From CAZYWA01 sp964650975 [NCBI: uncultured bacterium] (GTDB lineage Bacteria > JADJOY01), in the NCBI GenBank assembly GCA_964650975.1, contig CAZYWA010000044.1, positions 1 to 22,614 of the forward strand: a stretch of 22,614 nt of DNA. Direction: 5' to 3'. Below, one piece after another: positions 8,031 to 14,654 of the stretch (position 1 is the first letter of the stretch; the number at the start of each line of letters is the position of its first letter). Both the position numbers and the translations under genes were made by a program. The notes beneath the pieces are model-generated. The model worked only from the letters and a program-made list of their open reading frames with translations, was not told the DNA's origin and searched no databases.

Positions 8031-8882
8031 GTGAAACTGCTCGTCGACCGGTCATGGGAGAGCCTGCGGGCGGCGTCGCCGGTGTCACGTCCGGACGTGC
8101 TCGCGGCGCGCGCTTTCCGCCTGTGGCGGGTTCTCGGTACCGGGCTCTCTTTCGCGGTGTTCGGCGCTTCGGCGCTGAGCCTCGCCCTGCTCGCGTTTCC
8201 ACTGTGCCACCTCGTTCCTGGCGAAGCGTGGGTGAAGGAGGCGCGTGTCCAGCGCCTGATTCACCATGCCTATCGCTTCTTCATCGGATTCATGGAAGCG
8301 CTGGGCCTGATCCACACCGAGTGGATCGGCGCCGACCGGCTGTCCGGGCCCGGTCCCTACTTGATCGTCGCGAACCACCCCACGCTGATCGACGTCGTGC
8401 ACGTGATCTCCCGGCTTCCCCAGGCGGACTGCGTGATTGCCGACGGATATGCGCGGAACCCGTTCGTCGGGCTGGCGGCGTGGTGGGCTGGGTACATCAC
8501 GAATGCACGGGGCGCTGCCGTGGTCGATGCCTGTGTCGAGCGATTGCGTGCCGGTCGCACCGTGGTTTTTTTCCCCGAGGGCACACGTTCGCCGCGCGAG
8601 GGCATGCACCCATTCCGGCGCGGCGCCGCGCACGTGGCGCTGCGCGCCGGTGTGCCCCTCCAGCCCATCGTCATCTCGTGCGACCCGCGAATGCTCGGCA
8701 AAGGCCAGGTCTGGTGGGACGTGCCCGAGAGCCCCGGTCGCTACACCCTGCGGGTCGTCGAGCCCATCGACCTTCACGAAGCGAGTGCCGCCGGCGGTTC
8801 CGACGCTTTGGCTGCCCGCAAGCTCACCGACGGGCTGCGCGCGTGCATCGAGGAGAGGCTGAACCGTGCCGGACTCCGTTGA
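8031..8882 (+). CDS. 1-acyl-glycerol-3-phosphate acyltransferase-like protein (ApeD-like)
   Basis: A 283-residue PlsC/LPLAT-type acyltransferase. It has one N-terminal hydrophobic segment (about 36-62), the catalytic HX4D motif as NHPTLID (H116, D121), and the FPEGTRS motif at 181-187 that binds the phosphate of the acceptor. These enzymes move an acyl chain from ACP or CoA to a lipid acceptor at the inner membrane. In aryl polyene clusters a member of this family is believed to attach the finished polyenoyl chain to a glycerol-type anchor. The start is a GTG with a poor ribosome binding site. It is the first gene of the plus-strand operon and overlaps the ACP gene by 17 bp. Confidence 0.88.
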   Translation: MKLLVDRSWESLRAASPVSRPDVLAARAFRLWRVLGTGLSFAVFGASALSLALLAFPLCHLVPGEAWVKEARVQRLIHHAYRFFIGFMEALGLIHTEWIGADRLSGPGPYLIVANHPTLIDVVHVISRLPQADCVIADGYARNPFVGLAAWWAGYITNARGAAVVDACVERLRAGRTVVFFPEGTRSPREGMHPFRRGAAHVALRAGVPLQPIVISCDPRMLGKGQVWWDVPESPGRYTLRVVEPIDLHEASAAGGSDALAARKLTDGLRACIEERLNRAGLR

Positions 8883-9162
8883 ACTAGAGACCGCACTCAA
8901 GCACTTGATCATCGAGTCGCTGGGACTCGAGGATCTGACGGTCGCCGACATCGAGTCGGAGGCACCACTTTTCGTCGAAGGACTGGGGCTCGATTCCATC
9001 GACGCACTCGAGCTCGCGATGGCGCTGGAGGAGCGCTTCGGCGTGAAGATCGAGGACGGTTCGGATGCGAACCGCGAGATCTTCTCCTCTGTCCGGAGCC
9101 TCGCGGCATTCGTGGCCTCCAAGCGAAGCGCGCCACCCGAGACGACCGGCGACTCGCCGTGA
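8866..9162 (+). CDS. Acyl carrier protein (ApeE/ApeF-like)
   Basis: A 98-residue acyl carrier protein. The 4'-phosphopantetheine site is GLDSIDALEL, with S44 as the modified serine, in a four-helix layout of normal length (helix I about 5-20, helix II 43-56). The C-terminal tail after SEAF-type helix IV is Ala/Ser/Pro-rich. It would carry the hydroxybenzoyl starter and growing polyene chain. The GTG start overlaps the acyltransferase end by 17 bp and has AGGAGAGG seven bases upstream, a strong site. Well-studied aryl polyene clusters encode two ACPs; only this one is seen here. Confidence 0.93.
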   Translation: MPDSVELETALKHLIIESLGLEDLTVADIESEAPLFVEGLGLDSIDALELAMALEERFGVKIEDGSDANREIFSSVRSLAAFVASKRSAPPETTGDSP

Positions 9163-9905
9163 AGCTCTGCCTCCTGATTCCGATCTACGACCACGGCTCG
9201 ACGATTCGCGGCGTCGTCGAATCCCTGGCACCGGCGGATCTCCCGCTGGTGATCGTGAACGACGGAAGCGGCCCCGCCACTCGCACGATCCTCGACCGCA
9301 TCGCGGCCGATTTCGAGTGGGTCGAGATCCGCCACCACGCCGTGAACCGGGGGAAGGGCGTTGCCCTCGTGACCGGCTATCGCGCGGCGGCGGAGCGTGG
9401 CTTCACCCACGTGCTCCACCTCGACGCCGATGCCCAGCACCAATCCGCCGACGTGCCGCGCTTCCTCGCGGAGGCGAAGGCGAATCCCGAGGCACTGGTC
9501 CTCGGTGAGCCCATCTTCGACGACGACGCGCCGAAGAGTCGCCTGTATGGCCGGAAGCTCTCGGTGGGTCTGGTGTGGCTCGCGACCCTCTCGAGGGACG
9601 TGCGCGATCCGCTGTGCGGCTTTCGATGTGTGCCGCTGGTCCCCGTCCTGCGGTTGGTGGATCGCGTGTCGATGGGCCGGCGGATGGACTTCGAGCCGGA
9701 GCTCGCGGTGCGCCTCGTGTGGATGGGAGTGCCGGTCCGGAACGTTCCCACGAACGTGCGCTACCTGCCGGGCGGCCTCTCGCACTTCGACGTCATCTGG
9801 GACGACCTGCGCCTCGCGTGGCTCTACACGCGGCTCACGCTCGGCATGCTCGCTCGCGCGCCGGATCTCTTGCGGAGGCGCGCCGCCAACCGGTTCCGAC
9901 CGTGA
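9159..9905 (+). CDS. GT2 family glycosyltransferase (ApeJ N-terminal half-like)
   Basis: A 248-residue GT-A fold transferase. Visible motifs are LIPIYDHGSTI at the start, VNDGSG (33-38) for the nucleotide, LDADAQH (88-94) with the metal-binding DAD, and DPLCGFR, a hallmark of dolichyl-phosphate-mannose-synthase-like enzymes. It probably adds a sugar to the lipid anchor or aryl head at the inner face of the membrane. Unlike DPM1-type synthases with membrane tails, it has only a weak hydrophobic C-terminus. In Escherichia-type clusters the homologue is the N-terminal half of one protein, ApeJ, fused to an LpxL-like acyltransferase. Here the two halves are separate genes joined by a GTGA overlap. 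The upstream ACP stop likewise overlaps this GTG. Confidence 0.88.
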   Translation: MKLCLLIPIYDHGSTIRGVVESLAPADLPLVIVNDGSGPATRTILDRIAADFEWVEIRHHAVNRGKGVALVTGYRAAAERGFTHVLHLDADAQHQSADVPRFLAEAKANPEALVLGEPIFDDDAPKSRLYGRKLSVGLVWLATLSRDVRDPLCGFRCVPLVPVLRLVDRVSMGRRMDFEPELAVRLVWMGVPVRNVPTNVRYLPGGLSHFDVIWDDLRLAWLYTRLTLGMLARAPDLLRRRAANRFRP

Positions 9906-10846
9906 GCACGAGGAGCGCTTGGGCGGACACCGCGGAGCGGGGGTCGATCGCCGCGCTGCTCGGCATCCGGTGGTTCTACGGGCGCTTCGGCCGCAAGGCG
10001 TCCGTGGCGCTGCTGACACCCATCGTCGCCTACTTTTTCCTGACCGATGGCCCGGCACGCCGTGCGTCCTTGGACTACCTGCGCACGCTGTGGGCCGTGC
10101 CACGCGGGCACGCGGTGCTCGGCGAGCCGCCCTCGTGGCACAACGTCTTCCGCCATCTTCACGAGTTCGCGGAAAACATCCTCGATCGCATGATCGTGTG
10201 GAGTGGCGATGCGGAAAGCATCCGCATCGACCATGAGGGCAGCGAGCATCTGCTCGAGCTGGTACGCCAGCGCCGCGGCGGCATCCTGCTCGGAGCGCAC
10301 CTCGGGAGCTACGACATGCTGCGCCAGCTCTCCGCGAAAGACGGCATCGTGGTGAACGTGCTCATGTTCACGCGCCACACCGCGCGCATCAACGCGTTCT
10401 TCGAGCGGCTGCACCCCGGGCTCGAGATGCGGCTCATCCAGTTTCAGCCGGGCTCGTTGAGCCCCACGTTCGAGATCAAGGCGGCGGTCGACCGGGGCGA
10501 GTTCGTGGGAATGCTGGGCGACCGCATGTGGGAGTCGGAGCGCGGCCGGTCCGTGCGTGTCCCGTTCCTGGGGCGGGACGCCCGCTTTCCGCTCGGTCCG
10601 TACCTGCTCCAGGCCGTGCTCGGTTGTCCGCTGCTTCTCACCGTGTGTGTTCGCACGGGGCCGGGCCAATACATGGCGTCGGTGCGGCCGTTCGCGCCGG
10701 CCGGCGCGATCTCGCGCGGCGACCGCACCCACCACGCGGAGGAGCTCGCTCGTCGCTACGCGGCCGCGCTCGAGGAATGGTGCGTCCGCGCGCCCTACCA
10801 GTGGTTCAACTTCTTCGATTTCTGGCGCGCCGGCGCCGAGAGCTAG
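9902..10846 (+). CDS. LpxL/HtrB-like acyltransferase (ApeJ C-terminal half-like)
   Basis: A 314-residue lipid A biosynthesis acyltransferase family protein. The catalytic HX4D is AHLGSYD (H133, D138), preceded by GGILLG. Later motifs include GMLGDR and VPFLGRDARFPLGP, then a C-terminal WFNFFDFW, all typical of LpxL-type enzymes. An N-terminal hydrophobic stretch (about 34-48) suggests membrane attachment. In aryl polyene clusters this family member is thought to acylate the lipid or sugar anchor of the pigment. The GTG start lies in a GTGA overlap with the glycosyltransferase stop, so a longer in-frame reading from 9575, which runs inside that gene, is rejected. Confidence 0.88.
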   Translation: MSTRSAWADTAERGSIAALLGIRWFYGRFGRKASVALLTPIVAYFFLTDGPARRASLDYLRTLWAVPRGHAVLGEPPSWHNVFRHLHEFAENILDRMIVWSGDAESIRIDHEGSEHLLELVRQRRGGILLGAHLGSYDMLRQLSAKDGIVVNVLMFTRHTARINAFFERLHPGLEMRLIQFQPGSLSPTFEIKAAVDRGEFVGMLGDRMWESERGRSVRVPFLGRDARFPLGPYLLQAVLGCPLLLTVCVRTGPGQYMASVRPFAPAGAISRGDRTHHAEELARRYAAALEEWCVRAPYQWFNFFDFWRAGAES

Positions 10847-10853
10847 TCGCGCC

Positions 10854-11645
10854 GTGCTTCGGCCCACCCGCGCCCGAGCGCTGATCCTCGTCTACGTTGC
10901 GGTGACCGCCGGCGCGGTGTGCGCGTTCGGGTTTTCTGCGCCGAGTCTGGCCGTCCCCTCGGCCGTGTTCCTGGTGCTGATCGCGGACGGTGTCGCGCGA
11001 CCGGCTTCCAGCCTTCTCTATCCGACCGTCAGCCGCGGGCTGCGCGAGGGCGGACGGGTGGCGCTGACCTTCGATGATGGCCCGGACCCGGACGTGACGC
11101 CGGCCGTGCTGGACGCGCTGGCGGTGGATGGCGCGCGCGCGACGTTCTTCTGCATCGGCCGATCGCTCGCGGAGCATCCGGCGCTGGCACGACGCCTGGT
11201 GGCGGAAGGGCACGAGCTCGGCAACCACTCGTGGCGCCACTCGCGCTGGCAGAACTTCTTCGGCGCAGGCGCACTGGGCCGCGAGATCGAGCGAGGTGCG
11301 GATGCCATCGCGGGGCTCACTGGGAGTCGGGCCGAGCCCTTCTATCGCCCGCCGATCGGTCTCAAGAGCCCTCCGCTGGCATGGGCCGCGGCTCGACGGC
11401 GACTGACGGTGGTGGCCTGGTCGCTGCACAGCCGCGACACCCGCACCGCCGATCCGAGGCGAATCGCGGAACGGGTGCTGGCGAGGATCCGCCCGGGAGA
11501 CATCGTGCTGCTGCACGACGGCCACGACCGGCCCGGTCGGCATCGCCCCGGTTCCGCGCGTGCATTGCCCGAGATCCTGCGTGGGTTGCGGGAGAGGGAT
11601 TTGCACTGCGTCACGGTGTCCGAGCTGCTGGCGCTGCCGCGCTGA
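10854..11645 (+). CDS. Polysaccharide deacetylase (NodB homology, CE4)
   Basis: A 263-residue protein with two N-terminal hydrophobic helices (about 9-27 and 30-47), then a NodB domain. The metal and catalytic motifs are complete: TFDDGPDP (D74, D75), NHSWRH (H125, H129), RPPIG (165-169) and LLHDGH (H220). Motif 4 reads WSLHSRD. Such enzymes remove N- or O-acetyl groups from carbohydrates with a divalent metal. It follows the LpxL-like gene by seven bases, in the same operon as a glycosyltransferase, so an acetylated sugar on the pigment anchor is a plausible substrate; that is inference. The GTG start at 10854 was chosen because it follows the upstream stop. Its ribosome binding site is weak. 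Confidence 0.85.
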   Translation: MLRPTRARALILVYVAVTAGAVCAFGFSAPSLAVPSAVFLVLIADGVARPASSLLYPTVSRGLREGGRVALTFDDGPDPDVTPAVLDALAVDGARATFFCIGRSLAEHPALARRLVAEGHELGNHSWRHSRWQNFFGAGALGREIERGADAIAGLTGSRAEPFYRPPIGLKSPPLAWAAARRRLTVVAWSLHSRDTRTADPRRIAERVLARIRPGDIVLLHDGHDRPGRHRPGSARALPEILRGLRERDLHCVTVSELLALPR

Positions 11646-11709
11646 CAACCCCGCAAGGTCGTCCCGTGGCGGCACGCGCTCGGTCGATCCCTCGACCGCG
11701 TGAGCGCGC

Positions 11710-12477
11710 ATGCGACCACCGCAGCCGCAGCCGCAGCACACCGACTCGGACCTCCTCGAGATCAACCGCCGGTTCTACGACGGACTGTGGAGCGGCACGC
11801 GGCTCGTCGAGCCGGAGCGTTTCAACACGTGGCCGCTCGTCCAGTCGCTCGTGGCCAGGGCGAGGCAGCGGCTCGAGGTCGCGCCGGGCCTGAGGCCGCG
11901 TCTTCCGCTCGAAGGGACGCAGTTCGTCGACCTCAGCGCGCCGGCGCTCGCGGCGCTCGGCCGGCGTGGCGCGAGCGCCGTGCTCGGGCTCGTCACGTCG
12001 ATTCCGTTTCGCGGCTCCGTCTTCGATCTGGTGTGCGCGCTCGACATCGTGGAGCACGTGGGTGACGAGGATGCTGCGCTGGCGGAGCTCTCTCGGGTTG
12101 CCGCGCCGGGTGCGCTGCTCCTCCTCTCGGTGCCGCTTCACCCGTCGCGCTGGAATGGCTTCGACGCGCTCGTCGGGCACCAACGGCGCTATCGCCCGGA
12201 TCGCCTCGTCGAAAAGCTGCGAGAGCACGGCTTTTCGGTGGATCGCAGCGCGGCATACGGGATGCAGCCTCGATCGTCACGCCTGCTCGATCTCGGCATG
12301 TGGTTCGTGGCCCATCGGCCCGAGCGAGCGCTGTGGTGGTACGACCGCGTGCTGATGCCACTGGGACTGCTCTTCCAGAACGAGCTCGCTTTCGCGTCGG
12401 GAATGAGGGAATGCGAGGACATCGACGAGATCCTCCTGGTCTGCCGAAAAGGCCCGGGCCCATCTCTCCGTGGTTGA
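11710..12477 (+). CDS. Class I SAM-dependent methyltransferase
   Basis: A 255-residue protein with a methyltransferase fold. The SAM-binding motif I region is EVAPGLRPRLPL (residues about 56-67), a form common in methyltransferases of aryl polyene loci. The acidic strand-2 end is TQFVDLS, and the motif around VCALDIVEHVGDEDAALAEL follows, then LLLSVPLHPSRWNGFDALVGHQRRY. It could methylate the aryl head ring or hydroxyl, as described for aryl polyenes and xanthomonadins; the target is inferred. It starts 64 bp after the deacetylase stop, in the same direction. A GTG nine bases upstream is an alternative, but the ATG is kept. No notable Shine-Dalgarno is visible. Confidence 0.85.
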   Translation: MRPPQPQPQHTDSDLLEINRRFYDGLWSGTRLVEPERFNTWPLVQSLVARARQRLEVAPGLRPRLPLEGTQFVDLSAPALAALGRRGASAVLGLVTSIPFRGSVFDLVCALDIVEHVGDEDAALAELSRVAAPGALLLLSVPLHPSRWNGFDALVGHQRRYRPDRLVEKLREHGFSVDRSAAYGMQPRSSRLLDLGMWFVAHRPERALWWYDRVLMPLGLLFQNELAFASGMRECEDIDEILLVCRKGPGPSLRG

Positions 12478-12503
12478 AAGACCTACAAGCCCATTTTTGT
12501 AAG
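12474..12503 (+). promoter_or_regulatory. Candidate sigma-70-type promoter for the TRL-like lipoprotein
   Basis: TTGAAA (12474-12479) and TGTAAG (12498-12503) are separated by 18 bases, matching five and four of the six consensus bases. The region is AT-rich compared with its surroundings and sits at the end of the methyltransferase gene, about 75-105 bases upstream of the lipoprotein start. A weak 5-bp inverted repeat (TACAA/TTGTA) overlaps the -10 element. Confidence 0.35.
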
Positions 12504-12552
12504 TTGCAAGGGATACACGGTGCATTTCGGGAGTCGCGGAGTTCTTTCAGAG

Positions 12553-12567
12553 CCTGATCGGATCAGG
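12553..12567. promoter_or_regulatory. 15-bp perfect palindrome next to the ribosome binding site
   Basis: CCTGATC-G-GATCAGG is a perfect 7-bp inverted repeat around one base. It ends one base before AAGGAG (12569-12574), the ribosome binding site of the TRL-like lipoprotein gene. The near-absence of a loop favours a DNA operator bound by a dimer over an RNA hairpin. No regulator is assigned. Confidence 0.4.
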
Positions 12568-12579
12568 CAAGGAGCCTAG

Positions 12580-12906
12580 ATGAAGAGAACGTTGGCCGCG
12601 AGCGCGGCCTTGATCGGTGTCATGGGCGTCAGCGGGTGCATGATCGTCGACGCGCCCGTGAAGGGCATGCTGGGTAGCCGGGTCCGATGGGGCGACGTCG
12701 CGACCGGCGCGACCGAGGACCAGCCGGACTGGAAGGAAGGTCAGGCCTGCATGCAAACCATTCTGGGTTTGTTCGCCCAGGGCGACGCCAGTGTCAGGGC
12801 CGCGAAACAAGCTGGAAACATCACCGAGGTTTCGGTGATCGACCACTCGGCCCGGAACTTCATGAACATCGTCGGAGAGTACTGCACCGTGGTCAGGGGC
12901 AAGTGA
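12580..12906 (+). CDS. TRL-like family lipoprotein
   Basis: A 108-residue predicted lipoprotein. The signal MKRTLAASAALIGVMGVSGC ends in a good lipobox (GVSGC, C20). The mature part, with a glycine-rich GSRVRWGDVATGATEDQ and then GQACMQTILGLFAQGDASV and TEVSVIDHSARNFMNIVGEYCTVVRG, fits the TRL-like family, whose role is unknown; it occurs widely in Gram-negative bacteria as one or more small envelope proteins. Two cysteines (in QACMQ and EYCTV) could form a disulfide. AAGGAG five bases before the ATG is a strong site. It lies between the methyltransferase and the convergent ketoreductase, probably with its own promoter. A link to the pigment pathway is only positional. Confidence 0.8.
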   Translation: MKRTLAASAALIGVMGVSGCMIVDAPVKGMLGSRVRWGDVATGATEDQPDWKEGQACMQTILGLFAQGDASVRAAKQAGNITEVSVIDHSARNFMNIVGEYCTVVRGK

Positions 12907-12927
12907 CGGCGGCGCTCTCGCTCTCCG

Positions 12928-13656
12928 CTACGCCATCCCGCCGTTGACCCCGATCACTTGTCCCGTCACGTAGGAAGCGTCATCGGAAAACAGGAACGAA
13001 ACGACGGCCGCCACTTCGCTGGGCTTTCCGATCCTGCGCATGGGGACGAGCTTCTCGATCTCCTCACGGGGCAGCAGGCCTTGGGTCATCTCCGTATCGA
13101 TCAAACCCGGCGCCACGCTGTTCACGGTGATGTCGCGCTTGGCAAGCTCGATCGCGAGCGAGCGCGTCGCGCCGATCAAGCCGGCCTTGGAGGCGCTGTA
13201 GTTGACCTGGCCGCGGTTCCCGAGCACACCGGAAATCGATGCGATCGTGACGATGCGGCCCCCTCGGTGAGCTCGGACCATCGGCATCACCAGCGGGCGC
13301 AGCACGTTGTAAAAGCCATCGAGGTTGGTGCGGACCACGAGGTCCCAGTCCTCGGGAGCCAGCGCCGGAAAAGGCGCATCCGCGTGGGCGCCGGCATTGC
13401 ACACGACTCCGAAAAAGGGCCCGTGGAGGGCGAGGTCGGCCTCGAGCACCCGGGCACACGCATCGCGGTCCGCCACGTCGAATGGCAGCAGCTCGGCGGT
13501 CCCGCCGGCCTCGCGGATCCGCGCCAAGGTCTCGTCGGCGGCGTCCTTGCGTTCGCGATAGTTGATCGCCAGGGAGAACCCGTGTCGCGCGAGATTTTCG
13601 GCGATGGCACGTCCAATCCCTCGGCTTCCACCGGTCACGAGCACCCGTCGCATCAT
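12928..13656 (-). CDS. 3-oxoacyl-ACP reductase, FabG-type (ApeQ-like)
   Basis: A 242-residue short-chain dehydrogenase. Cofactor motif TGGSRGIG (8-15), NAG (88-90), and the catalytic tetrad N111, S140, Y153 (NYSASK) and K157 are all present; the length is standard for FabG. It would reduce the 3-keto group of each extended polyene intermediate on the ACP with NADPH. ATG at 13656 overlaps the stop of the dehydratase gene as ATGA, so this start is preferred over an upstream in-frame reading and over the second Met. It converges on the TRL-like lipoprotein with 21 bp between the two stops. Confidence 0.93.
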   Translation of the reverse strand: MMRRVLVTGGSRGIGRAIAENLARHGFSLAINYRERKDAADETLARIREAGGTAELLPFDVADRDACARVLEADLALHGPFFGVVCNAGAHADAPFPALAPEDWDLVVRTNLDGFYNVLRPLVMPMVRAHRGGRIVTIASISGVLGNRGQVNYSASKAGLIGATRSLAIELAKRDITVNSVAPGLIDTEMTQGLLPREEIEKLVPMRRIGKPSEVAAVVSFLFSDDASYVTGQVIGVNGGMA

Positions 13657-14576
13657 GCGTCTCCGGCCACGGCGTCGTGGCCGGGGATGAAGCAATTGAG
13701 ACGCCCGTCAGCGAGGAGGGCTCCGCTGTCGGCGTCGCGGATGCTGCCGTCGAAGGCCACCATTCCCTGGGTGCCGCCCCAGCACTGGCCAGCCTGGACG
13801 ATGAGCGTTTGGCCACTCCGGAAGCGGCGCGTGCGGAGCGTCATGCATCGGGTTCCGACGAGGAAGCCGACGCGTGGTGGCTCCGCATGTTCGCGGCCGA
13901 GCAGGCCCGCGTGGGCTGCGATGCACTGGGACATGTATTCGAGCCCCATCCAGGCGGGAACGGCGCCCGACGGCACGGTGAAAATGGAATGCTCGCCGAT
14001 TCGTGCGGAGCAGACGGTGCCGCTTCGGGCGTGGCTCGCAACTCGGTCGAGCAGCACCATGGCGCCAGATTGCGGGAGGATCTGCGCGACCGGGGGGAGC
14101 TCGGCGACCGAGGCGAACGAGCTGCCCGCTGGAAAGCTCGACGATGAGGAAGGTTCCGGCGGCGGCCCGTTGCCGGCATCGCCCGGGAGGTTTCCAGCGG
14201 GCTCGAGGACGAGGCGTCCGAGAGAAATCGGCGTCCCACCGCGCGTGAACTGGAAACGAAAAGCGCCGCCGCTCGCCTCGCGTTCGAGCGCGAGTGTCAA
14301 CTTCTCTCCTGGCCGGACGAGCTGCTTGAACTTGAGCCTCTCGATCCGTCGAGGCCACGCGTCGCCACCCACCCACGTCGACAGCAACTTCATCGCCCAG
14401 TCGATCTCGAGGACGCCGGGGAGGATTGGCTGCTCCGGGAAATGGCCAGGCCAGCAGCTCAGGTCCGTCGGTACCGCCAGATCCTGCTCTCGGTGGTCGG
14501 AGTCGCTGCGCTCCGCGAGTACCTCGGGATCGAGCCGTGGGCGGCTTGCCGATCTCGAGTCGTGGAGAATTCGCAT
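13653..14576 (-). CDS. Fused double-hotdog dehydratase (ApeI-ApeP-like)
   Basis: A 307-residue protein with two hotdog domains. The first (about 18-126) resembles ApeI: GHFPEQPILPGVLEIDWAMKL, with H45 at the position of the FabZ catalytic histidine. A Gly/Pro/Ser linker (about 127-155) follows. The second (about 160-307) resembles ApeP: SGAMVLLDRV, VPAWMGLEYMSQCIAAHAG with E213 at the FabA/FabZ-type acidic position, and VGFLVGTRCM. In the studied aryl polyene systems ApeI and ApeP are separate proteins that act as a heterodimeric 3-hydroxyacyl-ACP dehydratase. Here both sit in one chain. The start is the ATG at 14576; no convincing Shine-Dalgarno is visible and an earlier start in this frame was not found. 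The end overlaps the reductase start by ATGA. Confidence 0.85.
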   Translation of the reverse strand: MRILHDSRSASRPRLDPEVLAERSDSDHREQDLAVPTDLSCWPGHFPEQPILPGVLEIDWAMKLLSTWVGGDAWPRRIERLKFKQLVRPGEKLTLALEREASGGAFRFQFTRGGTPISLGRLVLEPAGNLPGDAGNGPPPEPSSSSSFPAGSSFASVAELPPVAQILPQSGAMVLLDRVASHARSGTVCSARIGEHSIFTVPSGAVPAWMGLEYMSQCIAAHAGLLGREHAEPPRVGFLVGTRCMTLRTRRFRSGQTLIVQAGQCWGGTQGMVAFDGSIRDADSGALLADGRLNCFIPGHDAVAGDA

Positions 14577-14654
14577 CGAGCACCCGTCGGAGCATCACAC
14601 CATAACCCCACCGACTGCCGGCACGCCGGAGAGTCGGTTTCGGAGCGACTCGCG
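14577..14654. promoter_or_regulatory. Divergent spacer between dehydratase and chorismatase operons
   Basis: The 78 bp between the two divergent starts must hold promoters for both the dehydratase-reductase pair (-) and the chorismatase-ligase-KS-CLF operon (+), unless they lie inside the opposite gene. No clear -35/-10 pair was identified. The assignment is by layout only. Confidence 0.35.

Noticed and set aside
8085-10103. 672-residue minus-strand frame
   Set aside because: It is antisense to the acyltransferase, ACP, glycosyltransferase and LpxL-like genes, which have clear motifs and coupled starts; its composition is that of a shadow frame.
9824-11765. Two long minus-strand frames opposite the LpxL-like and deacetylase genes
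   Set aside because: They are shadow frames; catalytic motifs are all on the plus strand.
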